NCBI GenBank assembly: GCA_907163375.1
Contig: CAJQUW010001718.1
Coordinates: 186,001 to 250,000, forward strand
Direction: 5' to 3'
Source: Prostheceraeus crozeri
Lineage: Eukaryota > Platyhelminthes > Polycladida > Euryleptidae
DNA: 64,000 nucleotides
Position numbers and translations under genes: made by a program. The notes beneath the pieces were generated by a model that did no database searches, had not been told where the DNA came from, and was given only the letters and a program-made list of their open reading frames with translations. Positions 27,001-39,416 of the stretch are shown piece after piece (position 1 is the first letter of the stretch; the number at the start of each line of letters is the position of its first letter).

Positions 27001-27954
27001 GAAAATTAAAGTAAGATAAATTAATTAAAGTAGAATTAGAATAGAATAGAAATAGAATTTGTTAATCACTTATTCACATTCTGTGCGACTTTTATCATTT
27101 ATTTCAGCAGAATTTCAAAAGCTTTACAGTTCATTTATTATTTTTTCTATTCGCATTCATATTTCTATTTAAAATTATGCGCAATTTGATTGGTCAAAAT
27201 AATCATACTATAACATGCCAATAATATGTTTAACCAGTTCACCAATTCTGTACCTTCGACATTTTCTACTTATATACTATATGTACACCAGAGCTATTGC
27301 TTCAACTTAAGACGGCCAAACATTGCCGTTCTCATCAACGTGTCCCATAAGGTGATTGAAGAATATATGAGGTGTCAGACAATTTCCTTTTATCTTAGCC
27401 TCATGAATAGAGGCCATTTGTAGTTAGATGGGAAAATATTGTGGAGGTTGTTCGGAAATTAAAATATACAATGAAGTCCTTTATCGTTTCCGACTGTCGA
27501 GATGGTGAATGTTTTATTCGGCACGAGCTTCAGACGTTTTTCATTGATGTAACAGCTAGGTTGTCAAAACTGATCAAAACTTTATCTGGAGATGAAAAGA
27601 AATTGTTTCATGTCTTGACGAAGTGTTCAAGAGTTCCTACTTTTTTTATGTCAGTTATTTCAAACCGAGGATAATAACAAGGAAAGCCTTTTAATTCCTT
27701 ATTTTCATGAAGTCCACATTTCTCTGATCAAGCCATCATTCAACCTGATAGCGACTGTTCGTGCGACCAGTTTGCTATGGCAATAAAATGCCACAAGTTA
27801 AGTAAAATTAGACATAGCGAGTAAAGTTGGTCGAAAGTCGATCGGCGATCAGTTTTGATTCATTATCTCCTTTAAGTGAAGGTTTGCGACAGCGTTTTTT
27901 ATTTGAAGTCGGCTGCACTAATGCGGAAAGGCAATTGAGAACATTACAGTGAAC
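24008..27954. other. Unassigned DNA
   Basis: I see no recognised gene. A 95-codon frame at 24152-24439 (+) has no domain I know. Around 27000-27060 there is a degenerate TAGAA-type simple repeat. Confidence 0.4.
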
Positions 27955-27957
27955 AAC

Positions 27958-29054
27958 TAGTCCGGCAGCCAGAACGAGTTTCTGCAGGGAACGAGGCCGA
28001 AAGTGAGACTTTCACAGAATGATGCACACCCTATGCCTACTACGAAACGGTGCGTCTGCCGACTTGTGAGTTCCTCTTCTTGTCAGACAAGATCAAAGAA
28101 AAACACATATAAATCCAGCGGGACGCAGATTGCAGTTTTTGGTTAAAATGAAATGTTCTATGTTTTTTCTGATTAAACGAACGATACTAAGGCTAGAGTC
28201 ATAATTTTTGGCATAGAATTTCTTCAGGTCTCTTCCTTTCATGTTCAAGCAATCCTGTCCATAAAGCTGGACACATTTAGATTTGGCTAGCCTCTTAATG
28301 TCGGCAAACACACATGTTGGCTCACTTCATCCACATTGAACCACATTCTCACATACATTACCGATCAGGTGTATGATAATAGCACATGTACATCATAGGA
28401 AATGACCTGAAGAATTTCCATGCCAAAAATAATATGGCCCTAGGCTTAATACCTTTCGTGAGATCAGGTGAATCAGAGAAAACATAGAACATTTAATTTA
28501 TAAATAAATAAGGCCACTAAATTCATTTGGCAAAATTAAAAACTAATTCTTGCACAATGCATTTCGTCCACTCTTATTCAAGTGCAAACATGGACTAACT
28601 ATAAAATACAAAATCTGAAATCATATAATTCTACAGTAATAAATCTACGAATGAAATTGAGAGCATGCAAACCTATAATCTAGTAGACTTAATAGATATG
28701 AACTAATAACAATTGAGTAAATAACCTAGATATTAGAAGAAGCAAAACAGAGACTAAAGCTACCAAGGTAAGTAAAGGGTGGAAATAAAATCTTTTTGCG
28801 AACACAAGTCGGGATTCTCGCGCAAAATGAATTTAGTGGCCTTATTTATTTATAAACTGAGTAAAGGGGAATCATTTTTTAAACATTTAATTTAAGCAAA
28901 AACTGCAATCTGCGTCCAGTTGGATTTATATGTGTTTTTCTTTGATCCTGTCTGACAAGAAGAGGAACTCACTAGAACTCGGGTGTACATCATTCTGTGA
29001 AAGTCTCACTTTCGGCCTCGTTCCCTGCAGAAACTCGTTCTGGCTGCCGGACTA
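27958..29054. mobile_element. Foldback element, copy 2, carrying a nested insertion
   Basis: The termini TAGTCCGGCAGCC / GGCTGCCGGACTA and the arm sequence match copies 1 and 3. The direct repeat AAC flanks the element (27955-27957 and 29055-29057), again a 3-bp duplication. It is 1097 bp long because a 381-bp sequence (28501-28881) with its own target duplication sits in the right half. Without that insert and one duplication it would be about 700 bp, like the other copies. Confidence 0.87.
28501..28881. mobile_element. 381-bp insertion with 13-bp target duplication
   Basis: AACATTTAATTTA occurs on both sides (28488-28500 and 28882-28894). Deleting the insert plus one repeat gives a continuous match to the foldback consensus, so this is a real insertion. 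Inside is an inverted pair of about 30 bp (TAAATAAATAAGGCCACTAA at 28501 and its complement ending at 28854). It is flush with the left end but about 27 bp short of the right end. A 13-bp duplication suits target-primed retroposition better than most DNA transposons. On the minus strand the 3' end would be GGCCTTATTTATTTA. The class remains uncertain. Confidence 0.75.
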
Positions 29055-29057
29055 AAC

Positions 29058-32000
29058 AGCAAACCATCATCATGCTTTTCGGCTGTCACAATCGCCTCTG
29101 CATGTATTTCTCTGTCCTCATGCGTCAAAGTCGATCAATCACATGCATGTGTTGTACATTCCATAGTCCTCAACATATATTGCCGGAAAGATCTACTGAG
29201 CAAGTGCAACATTAATTTCTTTGCACCTCTCAACAGATCTGTTGCTATATGATGTGGATGTAAGTACAGCTCATTGGATACTTAAACATGCAAAAAGAAC
29301 AGCTGAGCTCTTCGCTAGAGTAGTGCAAACCGCAAGTCAATGTTTGTATTTGCTAAGAATGAAATCATTACGCCAAAAGGTTACTGTTGAATACTTAGAA
29401 GAAGGCACCAACCGCAACTTACCTATGCGACTATTACCTACGATGTGACTACAATTGGTGTTAATCTTTCAACTCATTAAGTGAAGCTAATGACATCTAA
29501 TTTGCTCGGACACTTACGGCGTTTAACATCAGCAGAAGAAATAGGTCACGGTGATTACTGATTACTGTAGCATCAAGAAGAACCCAGTGACCCCGTCAAA
29601 AATTGCACAAAGCCACAACGGACCATCGTGACTAAACATCCGGCGGAAGAACTAATTTCATTGAGAAGATAAATCTTATCTGATTTATGAGGACCTGTAA
29701 TGAAGATCTCTTGAACTATAATTTATCATTTGCACCAACAGCCCTGCCGGAGAGCTGGGAGGTCGTTGTTGCTAAGACAATGCAACTGAAACCTATATAC
29801 GTGTTCTTTGTAACTTTGGCGAGGTGGTGAAAATTATTAGCTCTGTAAGTATATTCAAAGATGCCAGGAAGTAGGCCTACCTTGCTGGAAACATTGACAA
29901 TTTCAGAATGTTTTTCTTGATACATCTTAACCATTAGTGATGCACAGCGAGAGAATCGGGCCCGAGCATGGATTTTCGGTAACCCGACCGAGCCGCTGAT
30001 TTTTAAAATAATGTTCCCAGACATGCTCTTAAACTTGACATTTCTTTTACCATGCGTTGATACCCAATTGAGTCTAATTTTCTCGGTTAGCAATCATGAC
30101 GAACTATAGCATCACTAGACATCGGTGGTTGGGGTATTAGTATCATTTGTACAGGCATGATTTCTCCCTAATAATGGTACTGAAAGATCAGAATGATTTT
30201 AAATATCAGCGCGTCTGTACAGAACAAGGCTTGAAAAACGATTTCTTCAGGAAACTATTTTATTGACGGGAAAAGTTATTGCTAAGTTAGTGAATTTTTT
30301 GGGGGAGTCATGCTTATGTTTGAAAAACAGGCACTGGTTGCATGTTTAGAATTATGAACACGATTTCTACGACATGCTGTAGTCATCCAAAATTGCATGT
30401 CGTTGGTGCCGGCGTATATGACCTTATGAATCCTCATATGCCTTGATGATTTAAGTATAATTCACAGCCGTATTCAAATGGTTGCCAACTTAAAATAGAG
30501 CTGGCTGCGGGCCCGGCCCATGCCTCAAATTGAAAATCAAGGACCGAACTCAGACCGAAAAGCCCGGTCCGAGGTCGACCCTCGATTCCGCGAATAGAGG
30601 TCATTGACATGGAGTGAAGCTCCAGAACAATAAAGATAAGGATTATTGAGTAATTATGAAGGAACAGATCCCTAGCATGGCACATCATGACAATGCCACG
30701 CTAGTGTTAACAAATGAATTGGACATTACAGCATCAATTTCGATGATGTATCAAACTCTAAGTATTCGCGTCCTACTGAAAAGTGTAAATCCCTTTCTGA
30801 AAGCATTAATACTCGCCTATATTTTGACGTACATTTCATTTTTCCAACCCATCATTTTGTCATCAAATTTTTTGTATGAGAGAAGCGGCAATGTTGAAAA
30901 AATTCATGTAGCAGGATTCAATGAGGAAGTCACTTAACGCCGCGCATCTTCAAGACCATATCATGACCTTTCATATGGTGCTATAACATGTGGTTATTAC
31001 AGTAAATTTGACGATAACAATTGATCTTATCTTCCAACAAGCAATTCAATTAAACATCAATTTTGTCAAAGAGTATTGTAAGAGTATTATGCACACAGAA
31101 AAAAAGTTCACCGAACAATAGCATACCAAAGTCTGATGGAGAATAACTAGTTTCCTCATGGGTTTCTATTCATACATTCCAGAATGGCGATAACTGTCAG
31201 ATGAAAAAGCGTTCATTCTGACCAGCTGACCTGATGAGTCTCAAAGGTTTCATTCACTATGGAGTCAATGGCGGTACATTAAACAGCATCAAAAGACAAC
31301 TACGTGATCTCCCGTGGCACTGTCCACGAATCTTACGATGAGACTCATTGTAATATCACGTCTGATGCCGCGGTATTATTTCAGAGTTACGGAAGTTGAG
31401 AATACGTGACCGATTCAGTAAACATATCAATATCCCACGCCTTGATAGAGATGCAATAACCGTGACACTGTCATAGAACTGGCCTTTCACCGCAGTCATT
31501 GACACAGGTCCACCCATTGAGATTTCAAATTCATTCATCAAGAAAGTGATGACGCCAAACTCCCTACTTTTCTGACTGAATACGGAGAAGACATCCTTGC
31601 ATCAATTAGATCAAATTCAACGATATCAATCGATCAGAAATGTAAATCTATAATCGATCCCAGTGTTGGAAGGTCAGAAAGTTCAATTTGTATTTTACTT
31701 TGCTCGATTCAGAAGTGGATTTGCTATCTGTACTATTCAGAGAGGCATCCTGACTGTCGTTATAAAATCTCAGCTAATAGAACTACAGCAAGACGGTCTC
31801 TTAGGCGCATCAGGAAAGTGTCAGGTTTAAGCCAGTGACGTAGAGATGGAAGACATGAAAGCATGTCCTCTAAGCACCAGGTCACATCATCATCTGTTGA
31901 AATGGGAAATTCGCCAGTAAGGCATTGCTCTAGTCTATGCAGAAATTTGACATGCTTGACTGCACGCGATGATCCAAAAAAAAGTTATCGTAAATCGGTC

Positions 32001-35000
32001 TTGCCTTAGAATTTCAGAGTTTATTTTGTATTAGAAAGATTGCATTATTGCTTATATGGATATTCCCACGCTTCGAACTTATTTATTCTCAAAACTATAC
32101 ACGGACAGTGCGCTTATTCAATGGTGGAAACGGCACCGGAAGATCGGACCGGAAAACCGGTCTCAGCGATTCACATTTGTTTCCACTTTGTACAATATCA
32201 GCCATAAATATACGACGAGTGGAAACGTCATAAGGAACAAAAAGCGTGTGAAAGAACATCCTTGCAATATAAAAAGTTTATTTTTTAACGATGCTTACAT
32301 GAGTCGAATGAGTTAACAGACTTAAACAAGCAATTATGCTCAAGGTTGGAGAAATAGAAGCATGGTGAACTTAATTGTGCATTTTATTTTATTGGTATGT
32401 TTCCATTAGCTACTGGTACATTAAACAATTGGCAGAAATATGTTTTCATTTCCTTAGCCCTCTATATAAATTATTGCAAATTATCACTCTTTAAATTCTG
32501 TTTGCTCTACCAATGTGGAGCGATGCAAATGCGACAGATTTTGCGGCACAATTACTTGTATAATAGAAACTCGTTAGCTCTCAATTGGTGGTAGTGTCAA
32601 TTAAGATTGGTAGCCAGCTTCAACAAAATTGGGAGTCGAAGAATTTTTCCAGGTTAACCCCTGGTCCTCCCAGTTTCAGTGGTCCTTTGGCAACTCAAGA
32701 GTCTGACACATTTCAAGAAAAAATTCGCTTTAATTAGCATGATGATAATTTGAGAATCTCCGTTCTCTCTATAAATTGTATTTCTATGTAGTAATGAAAA
32801 CGAATAAAAGTTACAATCACTGCACCTACGTCTTCCTGTCCTTTGTCTCTGATATGGTGATGTATGTATTGATCATGTTGTTGAAAGAATTGATTGTCTG
32901 AAATAGTAAATCAACATTCATCTCGATGTGTTAAACTCTCATACCGGCTGTCCACCCCATAATGCCTTAATGGTACCGCATCGCGCCATGTTTTGCACTT
33001 TTCGGGTTCCGCACGATAGCTTATTAGTCAGAAACCCACCTGGCGTAGTTCTCTTCCACAGCAGTAGACAAGAAGACGCCACCAAAAGTGTTTCAAGTAG
33101 CAAAGGAGAGATCGTATGGCGGGGAAACTAGTGACGATGGCAGGAATATCCACAAGAGGTTAATTTAGGTCTTCAAGGATTCTCCGCTCGTCTTTCGCAG
33201 CTGCGGGAAGAGGGGCTACCGCCACAGACTAATTTGGCGCCACAACAACCAAATGACTGAATTATAATCCCTCATTTCCATTCTCTGAAACGCAGTTATC
33301 GAGGAGTAGTCGCGGAAGACAACAACGAAGTTACGTCTGACATGAATACTTGAATAATCGATCCATAGAATGAATCCGACAAACTGGCGATCAGAACTTT
33401 ATTAAAAATATTCCTCTTCTCTCATTCTTTCAGTGACATTCGAATACATATTCATGTAAAAAGTCAAAGATCAGCTTTTATTACAATTAATACGTCTACA
33501 AGTGGCTCCAGTATTCATGAGCTTTGAACTTCGCGGCAGTGTGTTATATTTATATTAATTTTTTATATATATATTTAATATTTATATTTATATTTTTTAG
33601 TGTGTTCTATATTATGAAAATTAATTAATCAGGACTAATTATCAAAATATTCATATCAGCATCATTGTGAATGGGTTGGGGGAGGGGGTGTGAGGGCTCG
33701 AACATCAATATAAGTTTAGAGAGTGACGATTTCTCTAAAATCCTATCCTATTGTGTAACATTCATGCTGTAGCATTCGATTTGTGCAATCAGACCTCTAA
33801 GCGGGCCAGGACGGGCCTGAATATTGATGTGAGAGCTTTACTCATTTAATCATTATTAGATTAATTAACTACGTGACATTTTTCGATGCAAATAACGATA
33901 CAGTGATGAGGCCCATGACGTTTACACATATCCCAGTTAGGTTCCACAAGGCGAGCAAATAGGCTACAATATTGCGATACAGTCATATAGCGTTGTTCAT
34001 ATACATGAAATCTTGTTGAGGCTATGCCTGGCGTATTCAGTCCAAAAAATTGGCAGGAATAAAAATGATGGAGATTCAAGGAAATTATTGGTTTTTGATT
34101 ATTTGGCAATTTTTCGGCGTGGAAGATCCCAAGTCGTCGAAAGTAGTGAGGTGAGTAGTATTCAAGTAACCGCGTTCCTATCGATCTTCAAATATGTAAT
34201 GCTGGGTCTGACTAGATCGCATGACAGGTCACGACAGTTTTACATCAATCTGTTCTGAATAAAACTGCATTCTTAATATGGTTTTAAACATAACTACCAG
34301 AATGATCATCTGAATTTTGGATTGGAAGCACATAGTAGGCTTTCATTCAAAAGCTCATTATCAACTATTAAAATATTCCGCCTATTTATCACTAATTAGT
34401 GAGGAACGCTGTGCTACAAATGTTTTTTTATCATAAAAATATTTTGGCTTCTATAATTCTCATTTTAATACGATTCAAATCCATAGGAGATATAATGATG
34501 GTGAGAGGTTTATCAAAGACCAAAATGCTGAACTCAAATGTTATTTTAACCGCATTCAACCACTATGAATTAGCCACCCGTCAAGAATGAGCGCCGCCCA
34601 CAGGTTGGACATTATCCGTGTTAAGTAGTAAATTCAGCGTTGAATGACATTTCTTTTTTTATCCACGGTTTACTGCGTTCACTGCTGGTGACAGCTGAAG
34701 GAGTAGCCCTTCTACCTCGGTTCAGGATGACTGAACGACTCTGTAAGAAAGACAATGAACAACCGAGAATTCTGAACTGTCTGATGATGACTGTTCTGAG
34801 CACAAACGATGTTGCCCTCTTTGGTTGTGAAGCTCATGTGAAGACTTGAGATTGGCACCGGTCTGATCCTGTTCTATAGGGAACTTTCCGTCTCAGGCCC
34901 GTTCTACCGGTTAATATACTGCAAATTCATACTTTCATCGTGATTATTCTGAATACGGCTAGGTGGGCCTAATAAGTAAAAATTAAGAATCTGAATTTGA

Positions 35001-35340
35001 TATAGGGGTTTGTTTTTAATTTAGAAAAGTTTCAAAATATACTTTTGGTGACAGATAGCCAATCGATGGTCAGGAAAAGTGAATTTTAAAATAAAACCGG
35101 TTCCATCAATTTCCAGTTCCAAGAATAAATATGCACTGGAAACTATATACAGTGCAATCACTGTCGACATATATAGGGCCTTTAGGAAGTTAGGCCACAA
35201 GAATACTGTCCATAATTATGAAAGAAGACTGGCGGTGACTATGATGCAACAATTCTAATGTCACAGACATCCTGATGCTAATACGAAACTAGGCGTGCAG
35301 TTCAATTAGTAAAAAACTAAAAAAAACTCCCTCCCCATAT
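29058..35340. other. Unassigned DNA
   Basis: I see no recognised gene. The longest frame is 125 codons (29716-30093, -), with no domain. There are short GC-rich patches (29950-30000, 30495-30600, 32125-32170) that look like MITE remnants, and an AT-only stretch at 33545-33600. Confidence 0.4.
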
Positions 35341-35890
35341 TACTAATTAACGCCAATGTCAGGACGAAAATATAACACGGCCGCGTGTTAACTTGCCTCC
35401 CTTCTAACAAATATAGGCCTATCACAGGTGATCGCGAATTGTCAAATTGTCCTCACACTCGTAGGCCTATCTCATTCTTTATCATCGAAGACTTAGTTGT
35501 CCATCGCGTGCAAGCGCTGTCTTCGCTGTTGAACATTTTTACAAGGCCGTCAAACCTAACGAAAATATCGTGGGTCCAAAAAACAGCTGTACCGAGGTAG
35601 CAAATAGGAAAACTTTCAGATGGACTTAAAGTTGAAACTGCAAGCCAAAAGAAAACAATTGCAAAACCCGTCCGCGCACTCGATGTTTTCCTGGGTGCAT
35701 GCATATCACAGTCCGGCCTTTGCATGCAATCCAAACAATATGTGCGTAGACATTATATCGTCGGTCTGACTGGGTGAAGAAGGTACGGGCTCGACTTCAG
35801 CGCGGAATTCGGTCCGATTCCTCGGTCAATCAATAGATGTCGTGGAACCAGTGGCGTTGTTGTCCTCCGTATGCTGTTCTTTTAAGGTAG
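35341..35890. other. GC-richer patch with a possible splice donor
   Basis: Base composition rises above the surroundings and CpG is more frequent. A 93-codon minus-strand frame (35453-35734) has one hydrophobic segment but no known domain. On the plus strand an ATG at 35837 opens 16 codons that run into AAG|GTAGGT at 35886/35887, a good donor. This could be a first exon or promoter region. The evidence is too weak to annotate a gene. Confidence 0.25.
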
Positions 35891-37186
35891 GTCCCTACGT
35901 ATTCAATGGTATGTGACAGATAATCTTTGTTTCTTTTACCTAAGTTGCATCAGAAATAACTCTCCTTATATTAACTTCGCTCTTAATAAGATCGTTAATC
36001 AAAATTTCCAAAGCTATCTCGGATCGAACTAGTGTCAATTCGAAGAGAGATTTGGGAAAAGAAAGACAATATTGGACTATTTATCTAATTGTGGCGAACG
36101 GAAGGTAGGTAAACACAATCAGCTATCGGAAACCTTTCTCCGTGATATACAGAGTTAAATAAAAAAATGATGGAAACTTTGTCCTGCATGCAGTAGCAGC
36201 TATATTGTAAACTTTCACAGATAACTGAGCCTAGCAGGCCTACTGCCTCATTTTGCTTTCGAATATGAATTAATTGCCGAGACAGTTTTCCTATCTCAAT
36301 TGACTGTAGAACGTAACAAACCAATTGATTATTGCATACAATAGGCTGGGGAACACCTCGCGGACTTGACAAATTGAATTTCTTATTAGGTCGACAGATT
36401 CAAGTCACTTATCGAGTACCTGGACTACACATGTATAAATATCATTTTGGTCACAAATTTGGTGAACACTACTATTCACATTGAAACTGCATTAAAGCTA
36501 GGCTATTTTGAAGATATCAATCTCACATCTTCAGTTTGAAAAATAAGTCGATGAATAGAACTGTTTCTCTTACATATTTTATTGTCACAATAATTAATCA
36601 TAATGAACGCTACGCCGAAACTTTGAGGGTTGAATACTTTAACGGTGGAGCAAAATTCCTTGTGGATCGGTTCCTTTGCATCGCAGCACTCGATGGCTGA
36701 CTTAAACGACTTACTCAGTCAGAACTTTCTTTATTATTCAGGGTGTTCCTTTTTTACTATTTTGGCATTTTTGCACTATCTTCCATTATCCTCCTTTCAT
36801 GGCATGATCAAACTGCATATTTAACTGCTTAAACTTTTTGATTTGGTCTTTCTGCACACGAAAAGCAGAAAATGTTGAAGGCACCGGCTCACATGGACTT
36901 TGGGTCGGTCAAGTTCAAACGGAAGGTTCATGTTTAAAATATTTGTACCCGCATATGAGATAAAATGAGCGCATCCCAAAAATTTCTGAAGGTTGTAGGT
37001 CTGAGCCATCAATTACGCATATTCAAATCAAACATTTTGAATTCTGATGACTAGGGCATCATAATGACTTCAATTTCCAGCTGATTTCTTATCAAATCTC
37101 ATTTGGAAGCTCGTCGTTCTCTTGGCCTTGATTATGAATCAAAGTAACAGGAAACAAGTCTACTCCTTCACGCAAACTTGACTTAC

Positions 37187-37354
37187 CTCATTTCTGTAGT
37201 CGAGGAGACATTTGGCAGTGCATTGTACCTGGGCCTCATTCACTGTTTTGGCGCCGATGATTGGCGCCTGCGACGCCACAACGATGAAGACGAAGCAAAG
37301 GTGGAGAAAACCGCCTACTAACTCCATCATGGAATGAGAGAAGAACCGTTTCAT
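37187..37354 (-). CDS. First coding exon of a putative secreted protein
   Basis: The exon opens at ATG 37354 (A at -3). In-frame Mets at 37330 and 37327 are alternative starts, and the last has a good context (A at -3, G at +4). The product starts with a hydrophobic core (FLHLCFVFIVVASQAPIIGA) that is a convincing signal peptide. It continues with KTVNEAQVQCTAKCLLDYRNE and reaches a strong splice donor, GAG|GTAAGT, with the last exon base at 37187 (phase 0). The Cys-x3-Cys-Leu just after the signal peptide recalls the N-terminus of anosmin-1, an extracellular matrix protein, but 20 residues cannot prove that. The frame runs on past the donor only to 37160. No second exon was recognised further left. 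Confidence 0.5.
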
Positions 37355-37960
37355 TCTGTGGTTTGTAGAAAGTCAGTTAAGTCTGATATGCACTGTATCG
37401 GCACAAACAAACAATTCGAATTGGAGTTCGATGAATCGAGAAAGAAAATCAGTCAAGTAGAGACACAGACTCGACTTGATTACGCACGTTAACAAACTCT
37501 CTCCTTCTGAGCAGACGAGAGAGATGAGTTCGTCGTCGAGCAGTCGGTCCGCGATCGCAAATCACAAGAAAATCCGCCGTTTGACCATGAGATCGAAGTG
37601 CTGTTCCACCTGCAGTACGTCGCTGCGATGAATGTTTTTCTTTGCTCTCCAGTTTTATGAACGGCCTGCTTCGACATCAGGAACGTAGTAATAACTGTTA
37701 ATTCCTAACTATTGCACTGAGCTCTTCTCTCATAGGACGATTGAGATCTGGTCTCTCGCTTCTCATTGGATGATTCAAGGTGACTCCCAGAGATCAGCTG
37801 TACACACGACATACATCGGTAAGTCAGCCTTGCTCCGCCGACTTTGAACAAGTAGACGGGTGGAGTCGCAATGATGCGCTTTCTAGCCTGTTTGGAACAC
37901 AATAGGCGGCATGTTAAGAGGCGTCGGAAGTAGAGACCACCTTAGAGAAGGCTAACGAGA
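37355..37960 (-). promoter_or_regulatory. Putative promoter and 5' UTR region
   Basis: The region upstream of the minus-strand first exon is richer in G+C and CpG than its flanks (for example GTCGTCGAGCAGTCGGTCCG near 37529). No TATA box or sharp initiator could be assigned by eye. The role is inferred from position and composition only. Confidence 0.35.
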
Positions 37961-38490
37961 CGAAAGCGACTAATAACACATTGAACAGCACATCTCGAAT
38001 CCTATGTGCGACAAAAGCAGGAACGCGCGTATCGTTGTCCGGTCAAGCAGTCAAGTTTGAATCTCCACCTTGTCAATCATGGCCAGCTGAAGCCGTGAGG
38101 CGCCAAGTACACCTGACCGTTTGTTTTGATGACATATTGAAAAAAATATTCCTTCAAATCATTAACAGCTAAGAAAGTTGGGGCCAATAATCAGTGATTT
38201 CTAGAGAATTAATGATGATGAGGAGGATCGTGATGCTTAATGATCGATAAAAATGAATCGTCGAAATATCTTTAATGAACATGGTTAATGATGCACAAAA
38301 ATCTCATTATATACTGTGGCGACTACACAAGCATTGTCAGGAATTCAATCAGTTAGTGGCGCGTCATCGGTTCATTATTTCTAGTGGAATTGTGAAGATA
38401 GCTTGAATATATTGATTTTAAATCGTTGACTAACATGCATTAATTGAAATTTATGCATGCACTATGATATTAATGCATAATGCTTCTTAC
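37961..38490. other. Unassigned DNA
   Basis: A 63-codon plus frame (37981-38172) has no recognisable domain. Nothing else is seen. Confidence 0.4.
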
Positions 38491-39416
38491 TAGGGGTTGC
38501 AATCCCGGGATCCCGTGGGTTTTGCAAATTGCGAAATCCCGGGATTTTGTTCACGGGATCCCGAGATTAATTTAGTTGTCATTTCGGTGGTAATTGTTAA
38601 ACGTTTCAATAATAATTAAGTAATTTTTGACTATTTTGTCAATGGAAACTGACTAGATATATTCATATATCTACGCTACTTATCTCTTATTATAGGTTTC
38701 AGGAATTAAGAAAGTTTCAGAAAGTAGTAGGAATTAAAGCATTGTTTCTTTATCCTCCTACTTCGATTCTGTTCAGCAATATGTCATTAGCGAGGCTGGA
38801 ATCGATTAATCGACTAATCTTTCGGTTAGTCGGTTACACGTTCTCTTAACCGGTTAAAATCGGTTACCACATTTGATTAGATTTATCTTGTAAAATGAAA
38901 TATTGTCGATAATTGTCAATGAATAATTGTGATAATGAGTTTAGTGGTGTTGTAGCCTGTGTTTTTATAATTTATAGAGCCGTATGTTGGCCAACACTTC
39001 GCGCTGCATCAAGCAGTTGTACAGTCAATAATTTTAAGAGTTTGGCTCTTCTGCTTTCAAACTTCCGTGTGAGATCACAACTGAATTGATGTTCCTTCCT
39101 TTCAACAATGTTTTCAGTTTTTCATGTTGCCGCAAGTAACAATAATATCCACAACAGTTGTATGGTGGCCCATTCGAGTAAACGACTAACAAAAAGATCC
39201 TATCAGCCACGCTATTTGCTACTAACGTTCAGATTGTGCGAAGCATAATAAATTCTAGATGAAAGGACCATTAGAAGGCAATTTTCTTCCTCTAAATATA
39301 GTGTAGAGCGATTTGTTTCGAAATACCGGGATTGTAACTTGTGGAGATTCCGAATCCCGAGATTGTATCTTTATTAATCGCGAAATCTCGATATTTACCC
39401 AAGATTTCAATCCCTA
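38491..39416. mobile_element. hAT-like MITE with CCCGGGAT-type subterminal motifs
   Basis: The ends are imperfectly inverted: TAGGGGTTGCAATCCCGGG at 38491 against TAGGGATTGAAATCTTGGG read back from 39416. Both ends carry several CCCGGGATT / GGGATCCCG-type words (38505-38570 and 39330-39415), typical subterminal repeats. No clean target duplication is visible. At 38795-38875 a second terminal-like block (GGCTGGAATCGATTAATCGA, then repeated TTAGTCGGTTA) suggests another hAT MITE nested inside, with a weak partner near 39177-39225. Confidence 0.55.

Noticed and set aside
29716-30093. 125-codon minus-strand ORF as a gene
   Set aside because: No recognisable motif. It overlaps a GC-rich patch that may be a MITE remnant.
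31480-31800. Possible retroelement protease-like fossil
   Set aside because: A short similarity around an Asp-Thr-Gly triplet without any neighbouring domain or terminal repeat is too weak to call.
35837-35886. Short first exon with donor AAG|GTAGGT on the plus strand
   Set aside because: Sixteen codons with no signal peptide or domain. Donor-like sites this good arise by chance.
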